DNA of 64,000 bases, from contig NZ_JABXWT010000003.1 in assembly GCF_013377785.1 (NCBI RefSeq), positions 240,958 through 304,957 of the forward strand. Reading direction: 5' to 3'. The notes beneath the pieces are model-generated. The model did no database searches. It worked only from the letters and a program-made list of their open reading frames with translations, and was not told where the DNA came from. This stretch comes from Ruegeria haliotis. GTDB lineage: Bacteria; Pseudomonadota; Alphaproteobacteria; Rhodobacterales; Rhodobacteraceae. Positions 16,193 to 24,911 of the stretch are shown in pieces (within the stretch, counting starts at the first letter, position 1; each line of letters opens with the position of its first letter). Both the position numbers and the translations under genes were made by a program.

Positions 16193-17845
16193 CTAACCAA
16201 ACTGTCCCTGACAGAACCAGCCCGCTGACATGGTGCCGCCATGACCGTAAAACAGCCATAACCGTTCGCCCTGTTCCGTCACGGCCACCCAGTAATCGCG
16301 CACGCCGCTGCGCCAGTTGGGATCGTCCAGCCACCATTCCGGGGCGATCCGTTCCGGCCCGGTGGCCTGCGACAACTTCCAATCGCGCCCACGCCAGCGG
16401 AACGCGGTCGGCACATCCGGAGTTTCCGGGGCCATCACCGGCTCGGGCTGCCACATCTGCAGCGGTCGGGGACGTGGTGGCGCAGACCAGTCGCGCGCGG
16501 GCTCGGACCAGGCGGCAGCCAGTGTCTGCGCCGTTTTCTCGGGAATATGCGAGGCGGCAGGGTGGCGCCTTGTGATCGCCTCAAGCCCGACCCGTGCGCC
16601 CAGTTTGCCGATCAGATCTTCCACCGCCGTGTTCCCCTCGACCCGGTTGCGCACCGCATTGCGTGCCTCGGCATGGCCGGTGCGGGTTCGGGCGTGGACG
16701 GGCTCGGTCTGGATCGCCTCCAGTCGCAGCATATCGATGCCATAGCCCGCATCGATCTTGTCAATTTTCATCTCTAACAAAGGGTAAATGCGATGTTTAT
16801 CGAAGGTCGGGCGGGCGAGACCTACTTCGACAATCTCAGCCGCCTGATCGGCACGGTGCGCCTCGAGCCGCAGGGTGCGCACGCCGCGACCTTTCTCTTC
16901 CAGCTTGGTACAGAGCGTGGGCAGCATCCGGTCGATTGCGGCCATCACATCCTCGACCAGCCCGATCGGGTTGGGCAGGGTCATCCGCACCGCAAAGTGA
17001 TGCGGCGGGCGGGCGGGTGAGACCGGCTCGGGCGCGCTGCCCATCGCCTGATCCAGCCGTAGAACCAGCCCCCGCCCGAACCGCCGGGCGAGAGAGGCGC
17101 GGGGTTGACCCAACAGATCGCCAATCCGGCGCAGGCCCAAACGGTTTAGCTGCGCCACGATCTGATCCTCAAGCCGCAGTGCCGCGATAGGCAGCGGGCT
17201 GAGCACGCCGTAAGCCTGTCCCGGCGCTGCAATTCGCGCACCACCGCCCAAGGCCATGACCTGCGGTGCAGCCCCGCCCTTGGTCCAGTGCCGTCGCTTG
17301 CTGGCGCGGGCGCGGGTGGCACGGGCCTCTTGGCTGATGGCGTCGCCGTTACGATCTGATGTGACCTCTTGCCCGGCATAACGCGCCAAGGCCCAAGCTG
17401 CCCCCAGTGTATCGGCGATGCCCATCTGCACGCTCAGGCCCATATCGGCGCAGTCGGTTTCAATGACACTCAGCAATGTGTTTTCGCCGCCGAACAGATG
17501 GGCGCAACCCGACAGATCGATAACCAGACCGTCCGGGGTTTCTTCGGCCACCCAAGGGCTGAACTTGCCCGCCCAACGCCGCAGCGCGGTCAGAAATGCC
17601 GCCTCGGCCGGGGCGTTACGGGGTCGGGTGATAAGGGTCGCGCACATGGCATGGGCATCACGCACCGGCTGACCGACGCGCAGCCCAGCGGCCTGAGCTT
17701 CCGCATTCAGCGAGGTGATGACCTGCATGTTCGACTGTTCCGCAACCACCGCCAAAGGACCATCATGCAGGCCCCGCGCAGCGCGCACCAGCCGTTCAGC
17801 CCCCAGGCGGGGAAACCATAGTGAGAGTATTCGGCGTTTGGGCAT
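16193..17845 (-). CDS. imuB: ImuB, catalytically inactive Y-family polymerase homologue (SOS mutagenesis)
   Basis: A 550-residue Y-family-like protein. ImuB acts as an adaptor linking the error-prone polymerase DnaE2 to the beta clamp in translesion synthesis. The N-terminus (RRILSLWFPRLGAERL) lacks the metal-binding aspartate found at this point in active Y-family polymerases, as is usual for ImuB. Downstream are DLSGCAHLFGGE, a helix-hairpin-helix region (LNRLGLRRIGDLLGQPR) and the C-terminal extension. It has a consensus GTTC-N7-GTTC LexA box 18-32 bases before its start. Normally it sits in an imuA-imuB-dnaE2 operon; here imuA is absent and dnaE2 lies about 4 kb away, on the same strand. 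Confidence 0.93.
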   Translation of the reverse strand: MPKRRILSLWFPRLGAERLVRAARGLHDGPLAVVAEQSNMQVITSLNAEAQAAGLRVGQPVRDAHAMCATLITRPRNAPAEAAFLTALRRWAGKFSPWVAEETPDGLVIDLSGCAHLFGGENTLLSVIETDCADMGLSVQMGIADTLGAAWALARYAGQEVTSDRNGDAISQEARATRARASKRRHWTKGGAAPQVMALGGGARIAAPGQAYGVLSPLPIAALRLEDQIVAQLNRLGLRRIGDLLGQPRASLARRFGRGLVLRLDQAMGSAPEPVSPARPPHHFAVRMTLPNPIGLVEDVMAAIDRMLPTLCTKLEEKGRGVRTLRLEAHRADQAAEIVEVGLARPTFDKHRIYPLLEMKIDKIDAGYGIDMLRLEAIQTEPVHARTRTGHAEARNAVRNRVEGNTAVEDLIGKLGARVGLEAITRRHPAASHIPEKTAQTLAAAWSEPARDWSAPPRPRPLQMWQPEPVMAPETPDVPTAFRWRGRDWKLSQATGPERIAPEWWLDDPNWRSGVRDYWVAVTEQGERLWLFYGHGGTMSAGWFCQGQFG

Positions 17846-17862
17846 TGGGCAGATATCATTTT

Positions 17863-17877
17863 GTTCTCATTTTGTTC
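17863..17877 (-). promoter_or_regulatory. LexA (SOS) box upstream of imuB
   Basis: GTTC TCATTTT GTTC, an exact GTTC-N7-GTTC direct repeat as recognised by alphaproteobacterial LexA (for example in Rhodobacter). It lies 18-32 bases before the imuB start codon, where repressor binding would block transcription. This is good evidence that imuB is DNA-damage inducible on its own. Confidence 0.82.
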
Positions 17878-17916
17878 TTAAATGAGAATCGCCCCTTGAG
17901 TCGAGCCCGCCTGTGC

Positions 17917-18207
17917 CTAGCCGCAGGTCAGGCGCTGAATGATACCGGCACCATTCACATAAACATTCAGCCGATCGATGCGATAATCTTGCGTGGCAAT
18001 GCCGTCGGGGCCCAAAACGCGCGACCGTTCGGGCAGATTGGCCTGAATTGTCGAAACTGGCTGGCCAACCGAGTCCGCAAAAGCTTCACCCTTGCAAAAA
18101 GCCAGATCTACAGGTGCGTTTTCCGTCGTGGTAAATTCACGCTCCTCGGGGACAGTCGTTTCAGCGCAAGCCGCCAGAAGGATCAGGATCGGGATAAAAC
18201 GGTGCAT
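17917..18207 (-). CDS. I78-family peptidase-inhibitor-like lipoprotein
   Basis: A 96-residue protein. The start at 18207 is chosen because a strong AAGGAA ribosome site precedes it and it gives a clean lipoprotein signal (MHRFIPILILLAAC, lipidated Cys14). The second half fits the I78 inhibitor family, small proteins that bind serine peptidases in the envelope: the SRVLGPDGIATQDYRIDRLNVYV and the terminal Cys-Gly are typical. The gene is divergent from adhI and follows nothing else on its strand, so no operon partner is evident. Which peptidase, if any, it inhibits cannot be told. Confidence 0.8.
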   Translation of the reverse strand: MHRFIPILILLAACAETTVPEEREFTTTENAPVDLAFCKGEAFADSVGQPVSTIQANLPERSRVLGPDGIATQDYRIDRLNVYVNGAGIIQRLTCG

Positions 18208-18336
18208 TGGCGTTCCTTTTTCTGGCAATGTCGTTTCTGCAATATCAAACAATTAGCCAATCTGCCACGAAAGCGCAGTTGAAAACACCCTGTATTTGAC
18301 GCAGGGTCGGGCAAATTTGACTGGGAGAAGAGTACT

Positions 18337-19449
18337 ATGCGTACCCGTGCCGCTGTCGCCATTCAGGCGGGCAAACCTTTGGAAGTGATGGATGTGAACC
18401 TCGAAGGCCCCAGAGCGGGCGAGGTTCTGGTTGAGATCAAGGCCACCGGCCTGTGCCACACCGATGAATTCACCCGTTCCGGTGCCGACCCCGAAGGCCT
18501 GTTCCCGGCCATTCTGGGTCATGAAGGCGCGGGCGTGGTAGTCGAGGTCGGCCCCGGTGTCACCAGCCTGAAGCCCGGCGATCACGTGATCCCGCTTTAC
18601 ACGCCCGAATGTCGCGAATGCGAATACTGCCTGAATCCGAAAACCAACCTGTGCCAGTCGATCCGCGAAACCCAAGGTAAAGGTTTGATGCCTGACGGCA
18701 CTTCGCGGTTTTCGACGCTGGATGGCGACCCGATCCTGCATTACATGGGCTGCTCGACCTTCGCCAATCACACGGTTCTGCCCGAGATCGCGTTGGCCAA
18801 GGTGCGCCCGGACGCGCCTTTTGACAAGATTTGCTATATCGGCTGTGGCGTGACCACCGGCATCGGTGCGGTGATCAACACTGCCAAGGTCGAAATCGGC
18901 AGCCGCGCCATCGTGTTTGGCCTGGGCGGTATCGGCCTGAACGTCATTCAGGGCCTGCGTCTGGCCGGGGCCGATCAGATCGTCGGCGTTGACCTGAACC
19001 CGTCCAAGGTGGAAATGGCCACCCGGTTCGGCATGACCGATTTCGTCAACCCGTCCGAGGTTGAGGGTGATCTGGTACCCTATCTGGTCAACCTGACCAA
19101 AGGCGGCGCAGATTACACCTTTGACGCCACCGGCAATGTCGGCGTCATGCGCACAGCGCTGGAATCGGCGCATAAAGGCTGGGGTGAGTCGATCATCATC
19201 GGCGTGGCACCTGCGGGGGCCGAAATCTCTACCCGTCCGTTCCAGTTGGTCACCGGTCGTTCGTGGCGCGGAACCGCCTTTGGCGGCGCTCGTGGCCGCA
19301 CCGACGTGCCCAAAATCGTCGACTGGTACATGGAGGAGAAGATCGAGATCGACCCGATGATCACCCACACCATGGGACTGGACGACATCAACCACGGCTT
19401 TGACCTGATGCATAAGGGTGAGAGCATTCGGTCGGTGGTATTGTACTGA
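18337..19449 (+). CDS. adhI: S-(hydroxymethyl)glutathione dehydrogenase / class III alcohol dehydrogenase
   Basis: A 370-residue zinc medium-chain dehydrogenase that oxidises S-hydroxymethylglutathione, the adduct of formaldehyde and glutathione, with NAD. Visible features are the catalytic zinc ligands ([17 protein letters not shown]), the structural zinc motif [15 protein letters not shown], and the nucleotide-binding [23 protein letters not shown] ribosome site precedes the start. It would detoxify formaldehyde released by the sarcosine oxidase 10 kb upstream, though the genes are not linked in one operon. The last 45 bases of the gene are part of a 41-bp tandem duplication that repeats the end of the coding region after the stop. 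Confidence 0.97.
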   Translation: MRTRAAVAIQAGKPLEVMDVNLEGPRAGEVLVEIKATGLCHTDEFTRSGADPEGLFPAILGHEGAGVVVEVGPGVTSLKPGDHVIPLYTPECRECEYCLNPKTNLCQSIRETQGKGLMPDGTSRFSTLDGDPILHYMGCSTFANHTVLPEIALAKVRPDAPFDKICYIGCGVTTGIGAVINTAKVEIGSRAIVFGLGGIGLNVIQGLRLAGADQIVGVDLNPSKVEMATRFGMTDFVNPSEVEGDLVPYLVNLTKGGADYTFDATGNVGVMRTALESAHKGWGESIIIGVAPAGAEISTRPFQLVTGRSWRGTAFGGARGRTDVPKIVDWYMEEKIEIDPMITHTMGLDDINHGFDLMHKGESIRSVVLY

Positions 19450-19491
19450 TGCATAAGGGTGAGAGCATTCGGTCGGTGGTATTGTACTGAT
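19405..19491. repeat. 41-bp perfect tandem duplication spanning the adhI stop codon
   Basis: Two exact copies of a 41-bp unit (19405-19445 and 19446-19486) plus five matching bases of a third. The unit carries the codons for the last residues of adhI ([13 protein letters not shown]) and its TGA. Because 41 is not a multiple of three and the first copy keeps the stop, the protein is unchanged; the second copy lies in the 3' untranslated region. Perfect identity points to a recent event. Confidence 0.93.
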
Positions 19492-19503
19492 TGAATTGAA
19501 ATA

Positions 19504-19548
19504 AATGTATGGGGCGGGCTTTCGCCTGCCTCATTCCGTTCATACATT
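19504..19548 (+). terminator. Two-tier hairpin after adhI, probable terminator
   Basis: Outer stem AATGTATG / CATACATT (eight pairs) encloses an inner stem GGCGGGC-TTTC-GCCTGCC (seven pairs with one G-U). It lies between adhI and the NYN-domain gene. There is no long T tract, so it may act as a terminator or an RNA-stabilising 3' element. Confidence 0.5.
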
Positions 19549-19585
19549 CCTCATTACGAATTAAATTTTGAGTTGAGGAATTCAG

Positions 19586-20311
19586 GTGACAACAGGAAAT
19601 ACGGATCGTCTTGCGGTTCTGATTGATGCGGACAACGTGCCCGCAAAACATGCCGCCGAGATATTTGAAGAAATCGCGACATTGGGCGAGGCTGGTTTAA
19701 GGCGGATCTACGGGGATTTTTCCAATGGGTCGCCCCAAGGATGGGACGCCAAATCTTTGGCCGAATATGCCATCGTTCCCCATCAGCAATTCGCCAACAC
19801 AACCGGAAAGAACTCAAGCGATATCGCGTTGGTTATTGATGCCATGGATATCTTGCATACCGGCCGCTTCAGCGGTTTTGTATTGGTCTCTTCTGACAGC
19901 GATTTTACACGCCTCGCCAGCCGTGTTCGAGAGCAGGGGCTGGACGTTTTTGGTATTGGAGAACGCAAGGCTCCCAAAGCGTTCGTGGCAGCGTGTAACA
20001 GATTTATTTATATCGAGAATATCGAGAAGATGGCCGAAGTGGATCAAAGTTCGGAAAAGTCGAATGGTCAGCCAGGAAAACAGAGCTTAAATCACGCGTA
20101 TCAGCTTATTCGCAATGTGGTGCTGACAACAAACAATCCTGACGGATGGGCGACACTGCCGTTTGTAGAAAGGCAATTGGGAAAGATCTATCCAGATTTT
20201 GATTCTCGGAGTTACGGATTCAAGTCGACAAGAGATTTGGTTCGTGAAGTTGGTCGCTTCGACGAAGCGGATGCAAATGGATATTTCAAGATCAGATGCA
20301 GGGACTCTTGA
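19586..20311 (+). CDS. NYN (PIN-like) domain protein with C-terminal OST-HTH/LOTUS domain
   Basis: A 241-residue protein read from a GTG start with a GAGG ribosome site. Residues 8-150 are a NYN domain of the LabA/PIN-like nuclease superfamily, with conserved acidic positions in VLIDADNVP, DIALVIDAMD and LVSSDSDF; these usually bind metal for RNA cleavage. Residues 168-240 look like an OST-HTH/LOTUS RNA-binding domain (WATLPFVERQLGKIYPDFDSRSYGF). The pairing resembles that of eukaryotic MARF1-type ribonucleases and is common but poorly studied in bacteria. Codon usage appears less GC-rich than its neighbours, a mild sign of transfer. RNase activity is inferred. Confidence 0.85.
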   Translation: MTTGNTDRLAVLIDADNVPAKHAAEIFEEIATLGEAGLRRIYGDFSNGSPQGWDAKSLAEYAIVPHQQFANTTGKNSSDIALVIDAMDILHTGRFSGFVLVSSDSDFTRLASRVREQGLDVFGIGERKAPKAFVAACNRFIYIENIEKMAEVDQSSEKSNGQPGKQSLNHAYQLIRNVVLTTNNPDGWATLPFVERQLGKIYPDFDSRSYGFKSTRDLVREVGRFDEADANGYFKIRCRDS

Positions 20312-20321
20312 CGTCAGGGTT

Positions 20322-21257
20322 TTAGGCTCCTGGCCGCGTCGCACCTGTATCCGACCGTGGTGACCGCACCCGCAGAACAGGTTTGTTGGCCGATGCGTTA
20401 GTGCGGGTTTCGCGCCAGACCACGAAAACACCTGATGCGATGATGATGCTTGTTCCGACGGCAACCCAGGCATCAGGCCGTTCACCAAAGAAAACTGCAC
20501 CAAAAAGAGTGGCCCAGATGATCTGACTGTACTGGCTGGGGGCAACCACCCCGGCAGGCGCGGCGCGATAGGCCACGATGATCAGGTGCTGAGCAATGAC
20601 CGACAGCACGCCGACCAAAGCCATCATCACCAGATGTAACAGCGATGGCGGTTGATACACGGCAGGCTGTGCCAGGCTCATGACAACGATAGCCAGCAGC
20701 ATCGGATAAAGGATCAGGACGGCGGATCGTTCCTCATTCCCGATCTTGCGCACCAGAACGGAGGCGAAGGCGCTGCAGAAAGCGGCTGTCAGGGCGGCCA
20801 GATGGCCGGCGGTGATCTCTGTTGTTCCCGGACGCAAGACGATCAACACACCAATCAATCCAACGCCAACTGCCGCCCAGCGCTGGGCGCGAACCACTTC
20901 GCCAAGGATCGGGATCGACAGGACTGTGACGATCAGCGGAAAGGAAAAGAGCAGCGAATAAACCTCGGCCAGAGGCAGGACCGAAAAGGCGTAAAAGGCG
21001 CAAGACATGGCCGTGACCATCAAAGCCGACCGCAACATCACCAGCCAAGGGTGATGTGGCCGGAAATTACCGGGTGTCCGATCGGCCAGGATCGTGACGG
21101 CCATGGGCACAAAGGAGAAAAGCGTGGCAAAAAAGATGATCTGCATCACGGAATAAGTGCCGCCCAACACCTTGATCAGCGCGTCGTGGCTGGCAAAGAC
21201 CGCAAAACCAAGAAACGCGTAACCAAGTCCCCTGAGGGTGTTGTTTTGAGTGCTCAT
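20322..21257 (-). CDS. DMT family transporter (two EamA domains)
   Basis: A 311-residue membrane protein with ten predicted hydrophobic helices in two EamA repeats, the second marked by VGVLSVIAQHLIIVAYRAAPAGVVAPSQY-like sequence. This region resembles RhaT/RarD-type exporters of metabolites and amino acids. The start at 21257 is chosen over the 21434 frame because the longer form adds a 59-residue hydrophilic leader and a GAGG site precedes 21257. No substrate can be inferred from neighbours. Confidence 0.9.
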   Translation of the reverse strand: MSTQNNTLRGLGYAFLGFAVFASHDALIKVLGGTYSVMQIIFFATLFSFVPMAVTILADRTPGNFRPHHPWLVMLRSALMVTAMSCAFYAFSVLPLAEVYSLLFSFPLIVTVLSIPILGEVVRAQRWAAVGVGLIGVLIVLRPGTTEITAGHLAALTAAFCSAFASVLVRKIGNEERSAVLILYPMLLAIVVMSLAQPAVYQPPSLLHLVMMALVGVLSVIAQHLIIVAYRAAPAGVVAPSQYSQIIWATLFGAVFFGERPDAWVAVGTSIIIASGVFVVWRETRTNASANKPVLRVRSPRSDTGATRPGA

Positions 21258-21411
21258 TGATCTGGCCTCGGGCAATGGGTCGGTGTGGCGGCGGTCTGCC
21301 ATAGCAGCGCGGATGTTGCTCCGGCTGACTTTTCCTGTGATTAAACCGATTTTGCCAAGGTCGATAGCCCCTATTTTACCGCTAACATGCCAAAGCTGCC
21401 ATGATCTGAGG

Positions 21412-21825
21412 TCATCGCAAGATCGGAGGCGCATCCTTGGACTGGCGCGCGGATTGCACGCCTGCCTTCATCCCCACGCCGATGCGACGCGCCAGTGCGA
21501 TCCATGGAATGGCGGTTTCCGGCGGCAGCGTCTGGGTGGCAACCTCTTCGAACAGATCCAACCAGTGGGCGAAAAATTCGGGTTTCACGTCCTGTCGTTC
21601 GATATGAACCCGCTGCGGATTGCCGTCATAGCTGCGCTCGAACAGAATGGCGTTGCGCCAGAAGGCGGCGATCTTTTCCTCATGCGCGGGCCAGTCGTCG
21701 ACATGGTTCGCAAAAACCGGTCCCAGTACCGAGTCCTGCCGGACGCGGGCATAAAAGACGCGGACTTGCGCGTTGATCTGGTCGGGCGTCGCGGGAAAGC
21801 GTGGGGGAAGGACTGGTCTGGACAT
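21412..21825 (-). CDS. Group III truncated haemoglobin
   Basis: A 137-residue globin of the trHb III class, typically linked to oxygen or nitric-oxide chemistry. Recognisable points are VRVFYARVRQDSVLGPVF at the start of the fold, FWRNAILFERSYDGNP and RVHIERQDVKPEFFAHWLDLFEE, with a histidine at the expected proximal position. It starts only 49 bases after dnaE2 on the same strand, where the missing C-terminal domain of that polymerase would normally be encoded. It may be read from the SOS transcript. Function is inferred from family. Confidence 0.85.
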   Translation of the reverse strand: MSRPVLPPRFPATPDQINAQVRVFYARVRQDSVLGPVFANHVDDWPAHEEKIAAFWRNAILFERSYDGNPQRVHIERQDVKPEFFAHWLDLFEEVATQTLPPETAIPWIALARRIGVGMKAGVQSARQSKDAPPILR

Positions 21826-21874
21826 GATGGTCTCGGATTTCGACTCTGTTCAAAGCCAATATCTCGTTGTGTGG

Positions 21875-24793
21875 TCATGCTACAGGGGTGGTTTTGTCGC
21901 GCCCATCCGGTGTCAGCAAATGCCGCAGCAAGGCCACGGGATGCGCCTTCAGGCTGAGGCGGGTGGCGACGTAATCCTCGACCACCTGCTCGCCCAGTGT
22001 CATTTTTGGCAGATACGCCTCGGGTTCATCCAACGCCTCGCCCTCCAGGTCCTGTGAAAACAGCGGCAGCGGTTTGACAGTGGCAATCGCCTTGGCCTGC
22101 CACAGTGCCTCGCGCCGGGTCAGATCGCAGGCGGCAAAGGCATCCGCCTCGGCCAGCCGTTCGATCACTGCAGGGCCAAGGCCCGCACGACGCCAGACAT
22201 CGTCGATCTGATGGTAGCCGTTGCCACGCGCGGCGGTCAGCCAGCTGGCATCCTCTTCGCTGAGGCCCTTGATCTGGCGAAAGCCCAGCCGCAGGGCCAG
22301 CCCGCCCTGACCGTCAGGTTCCATCACATTGTCCCAGAAGCTGGCATTGATGCAAATCGGGCGTACCAGAACCCCGTGTTCACGTGCATCACGGACGATC
22401 TGGGCCGGGGCGTAGAATCCCATCGGCTGCGCATTCAGCAGCGCGCAGGCGAAGATGCCCGGATGATGGCACTTGATCCAGGCCGAGGCATAGACCAACA
22501 GGGCAAAGCTGGCCGCGTGGCTTTCGGGAAAGCCGTAGGAACCGAAACCTTCGATTTGGGAGAAACAGCGTTCGGCAAAGTCCTGTTTATAGCCGTTCCG
22601 CTTCATCCCGCGCAAAAACAGCGCGCGAAACTCACTGACGGACCCATGTTTCTTGAAGGTTGCCAGCGAGCGACGCAGGCGGTCGGCTTGCTCTGGGGTG
22701 AAACCCGCGCCGATAATTGCGATCTGCATCGCTTGTTCCTGAAACAGCGGCACGCCCATCGTTTTGCCCAACACCTCGCCCAATGCGTCCGAAGGGAAAA
22801 CGACGGGCTCTTCTCCGTTCCGTCGTCGGATATAGGGATGCACCATGTCACCCTGAATGGGACCTGGGCGGATGATGGCGACTTCAATGACAAGATCATA
22901 GAATTCGCGGGGTTTCATCCGCGGCAGAAAGTTCATCTGCGCCCGACTTTCCACCTGAAACACGCCGATACTGTCAGCCTTGCAGAGCATGTCATAGACC
23001 GCCGGATCCTCTGGCGGCAGGGTGGCGAGGGTATAGCTGGTCTGGTGATGCTGGCCGATCAGGTCAAACGCCTTGCGGATGCAGGTGAGCATCCCGAGGC
23101 TCAATACATCGACCTTGAGGATGCCCAAGGTGTCGATGTCATCCTTATCCCAACAGATGACCGTGCGGTCCTCCATCGTTGCGTTCTCAATGGGGACAAG
23201 TTCATCCAGACGTCCCTCGGTGATGATGAACCCGCCCACGTGTTGCGAGAGGTGACGTGGGAACCCGTCGATCTCATATACCAATGTTAGAGTCTGTTTC
23301 AGACGTCGATCTTCAGGATCGAGGCCGATTTCACGCATCCTTTCTGTTTCGAGCCCCGCAGCCGAGAAGAAGCCCCAGAGCTGTGATGACAGCGCCGAGA
23401 TGGTATCTTCAGTCAACCCCATGGCACGCCCAACCTCGCGGATGGCGCGTTTGCCCCTGTAATGCACGACCGTGGCGCAGAGACCCGCGCGGTGGCGACC
23501 ATAGCGTTCGTAGATGTGCTGGATCACCTCTTCGCGGCGTTCATGTTCGAAATCCACGTCGATGTCCGGTGGCTCGTCGCGCGCCTCAGACACGAAGCGC
23601 TCAAAAACCATGGTGCCCATCTCGGGGCTGACCTCGGTGATGCCGAGGCAGAAGCAGGCCACCGAATTGGCTGCTGACCCGCGCCCTTGGCATAGGATGT
23701 CGCGAGATCGGGCGAATTTGACGATATCGCGGACGGTCAGAAAATAAGGTTCGTATTTCAGCTTGCCAATCAGGGCGAGCTCGTGCGCCAGCATGGTTTT
23801 TGCTTTTTCTGGTGCTCCTGCCGGGTAGCGCCAGCGCAACCCTTCTTGCGTCAGACGATGGAGACGTTCGGTTGGGGTTTCCTGCTCACTGCCCTCGCTG
23901 GGGTATTCATAGCGCAGTTCATCCAGTGAAAAGGTGAGCTGTTCGCTGAGTGTATGGGCACGGGCGACGGCATCCTCGTAGCCTTTGAAAATGCGCAGCA
24001 TCTCGGTTTCCGACCGCAGACGCTGTTCGCCATTGGCGAGCGCGTTGCGACCCAGTTCATCCACCTTGCGGCGCAGGCGGATGGCAGTCAGCACATCAGC
24101 CAGTTTGCGGCGTGTACCGTGATGCATAAGAGGTGTGGCGCTGGCGAGGGTGGGAATGCCCAAGTGCTGTGATTCAATCTCTAACAAAGAGAAACATTTA
24201 CTATCCGTGCCATCATACCGAGGGTGCATCAACAAATGCATCCGCCCGGCAAAGCGGCGCGTCAACTGTTGCGCCTGTGTCTGCCATCCGTCCGCGCCGC
24301 CCTGAGACCGGGTCGCCTGGGGCCAGAGCAGCAGGTGGAGACCGCCGGGGAATTCCAGCAGGTCGGACAGGTGCAGGATGCAGTTGCCCTTCTCAGTGCG
24401 CAGGCGGCCCTTGGACAAGATGCGGCACAGGTTAGCCCAACCTTGCCGGTTCAGGGGCAGGGCGGTGACGGTGGGCGCATCGGTAAAGGTCAACCTGGCC
24501 GCCGGGATCAGACGCGGCACGGCGTGGATTGGATAGGAGTATGGTTTTGGGATGTAATCGGGGCAGGGCGGGCCGATAGGGGTGTTCTGCGTTTCCCATT
24601 CCAGCCGTTCGCGCACTTTGCGGGCGATCTCGCGTGCCTGGGTATGAGCGCGAACAATTCCGGCGACCGAATTGTCATCAGCGATGGCAATGGCAGGCAG
24701 GCCAAGGGTGACAGCACGCTTCATATACTCCTCGGGGTGAGAGGCCCCGGTGAGAAAGGTGAAATTTGATGTGATCGATAGTTCGGCATACAT
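21875..24793 (-). CDS. dnaE2: Error-prone DNA polymerase DnaE2 (ImuC), lacking the C-terminal OB-fold region
   Basis: A 972-residue C-family polymerase for SOS translesion synthesis. An N-terminal PHP domain (MYAELSITSNFTFLTGASHP) has Ser where family members usually have the metal-binding His of ELH, so PHP is degenerate. The palm carries PPDIDVDFEHERR (about residue 408) and KVDVLSLGML (about 560), the catalytic acidic residues. The protein ends soon after LSLKAHPVALLRHLL, whereas characterised DnaE2 proteins continue for about 100 residues through an OB-fold; no frame continues it here. A LexA-like box precedes it. Expected partner: ImuB, encoded about 4 kb downstream. Confidence 0.93.
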   Translation of the reverse strand: MYAELSITSNFTFLTGASHPEEYMKRAVTLGLPAIAIADDNSVAGIVRAHTQAREIARKVRERLEWETQNTPIGPPCPDYIPKPYSYPIHAVPRLIPAARLTFTDAPTVTALPLNRQGWANLCRILSKGRLRTEKGNCILHLSDLLEFPGGLHLLLWPQATRSQGGADGWQTQAQQLTRRFAGRMHLLMHPRYDGTDSKCFSLLEIESQHLGIPTLASATPLMHHGTRRKLADVLTAIRLRRKVDELGRNALANGEQRLRSETEMLRIFKGYEDAVARAHTLSEQLTFSLDELRYEYPSEGSEQETPTERLHRLTQEGLRWRYPAGAPEKAKTMLAHELALIGKLKYEPYFLTVRDIVKFARSRDILCQGRGSAANSVACFCLGITEVSPEMGTMVFERFVSEARDEPPDIDVDFEHERREEVIQHIYERYGRHRAGLCATVVHYRGKRAIREVGRAMGLTEDTISALSSQLWGFFSAAGLETERMREIGLDPEDRRLKQTLTLVYEIDGFPRHLSQHVGGFIITEGRLDELVPIENATMEDRTVICWDKDDIDTLGILKVDVLSLGMLTCIRKAFDLIGQHHQTSYTLATLPPEDPAVYDMLCKADSIGVFQVESRAQMNFLPRMKPREFYDLVIEVAIIRPGPIQGDMVHPYIRRRNGEEPVVFPSDALGEVLGKTMGVPLFQEQAMQIAIIGAGFTPEQADRLRRSLATFKKHGSVSEFRALFLRGMKRNGYKQDFAERCFSQIEGFGSYGFPESHAASFALLVYASAWIKCHHPGIFACALLNAQPMGFYAPAQIVRDAREHGVLVRPICINASFWDNVMEPDGQGGLALRLGFRQIKGLSEEDASWLTAARGNGYHQIDDVWRRAGLGPAVIERLAEADAFAACDLTRREALWQAKAIATVKPLPLFSQDLEGEALDEPEAYLPKMTLGEQVVEDYVATRLSLKAHPVALLRHLLTPDGRDKTTPVA

Positions 24794-24809
24794 GACGACT
24801 CTCTATTAT

Positions 24810-24824
24810 ATTCACGTTTTGTTC
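24810..24824 (-). promoter_or_regulatory. LexA-like (SOS) box upstream of dnaE2
   Basis: ATTC ACGTTTT GTTC: one mismatch from GTTC-N7-GTTC, 17-31 bases before the dnaE2 start. It also lies in the divergent gap shared with the DUF1203 gene, which may therefore respond too. The match is weaker than the box at imuB but consistent with joint SOS control. Confidence 0.6.
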
Positions 24825-24911
24825 TTTTTCGAGTCTTTTACGTCATTGCGCAAGAAACGGGTCGTTTGCTCCGGGGTAGGCGGGCATCCTTAAGAAAAGA
24901 AGGAGACAGAC

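Noticed and set aside
18253..19413. Minus-strand frame of 386 codons opposite adhI
   Set aside because: Antisense of a highly conserved dehydrogenase with typical shadow composition.
22211..23290. Long plus-strand frame (359 codons) opposite dnaE2
   Set aside because: Lies within clear polymerase motifs on the other strand; no recognisable domain of its own.
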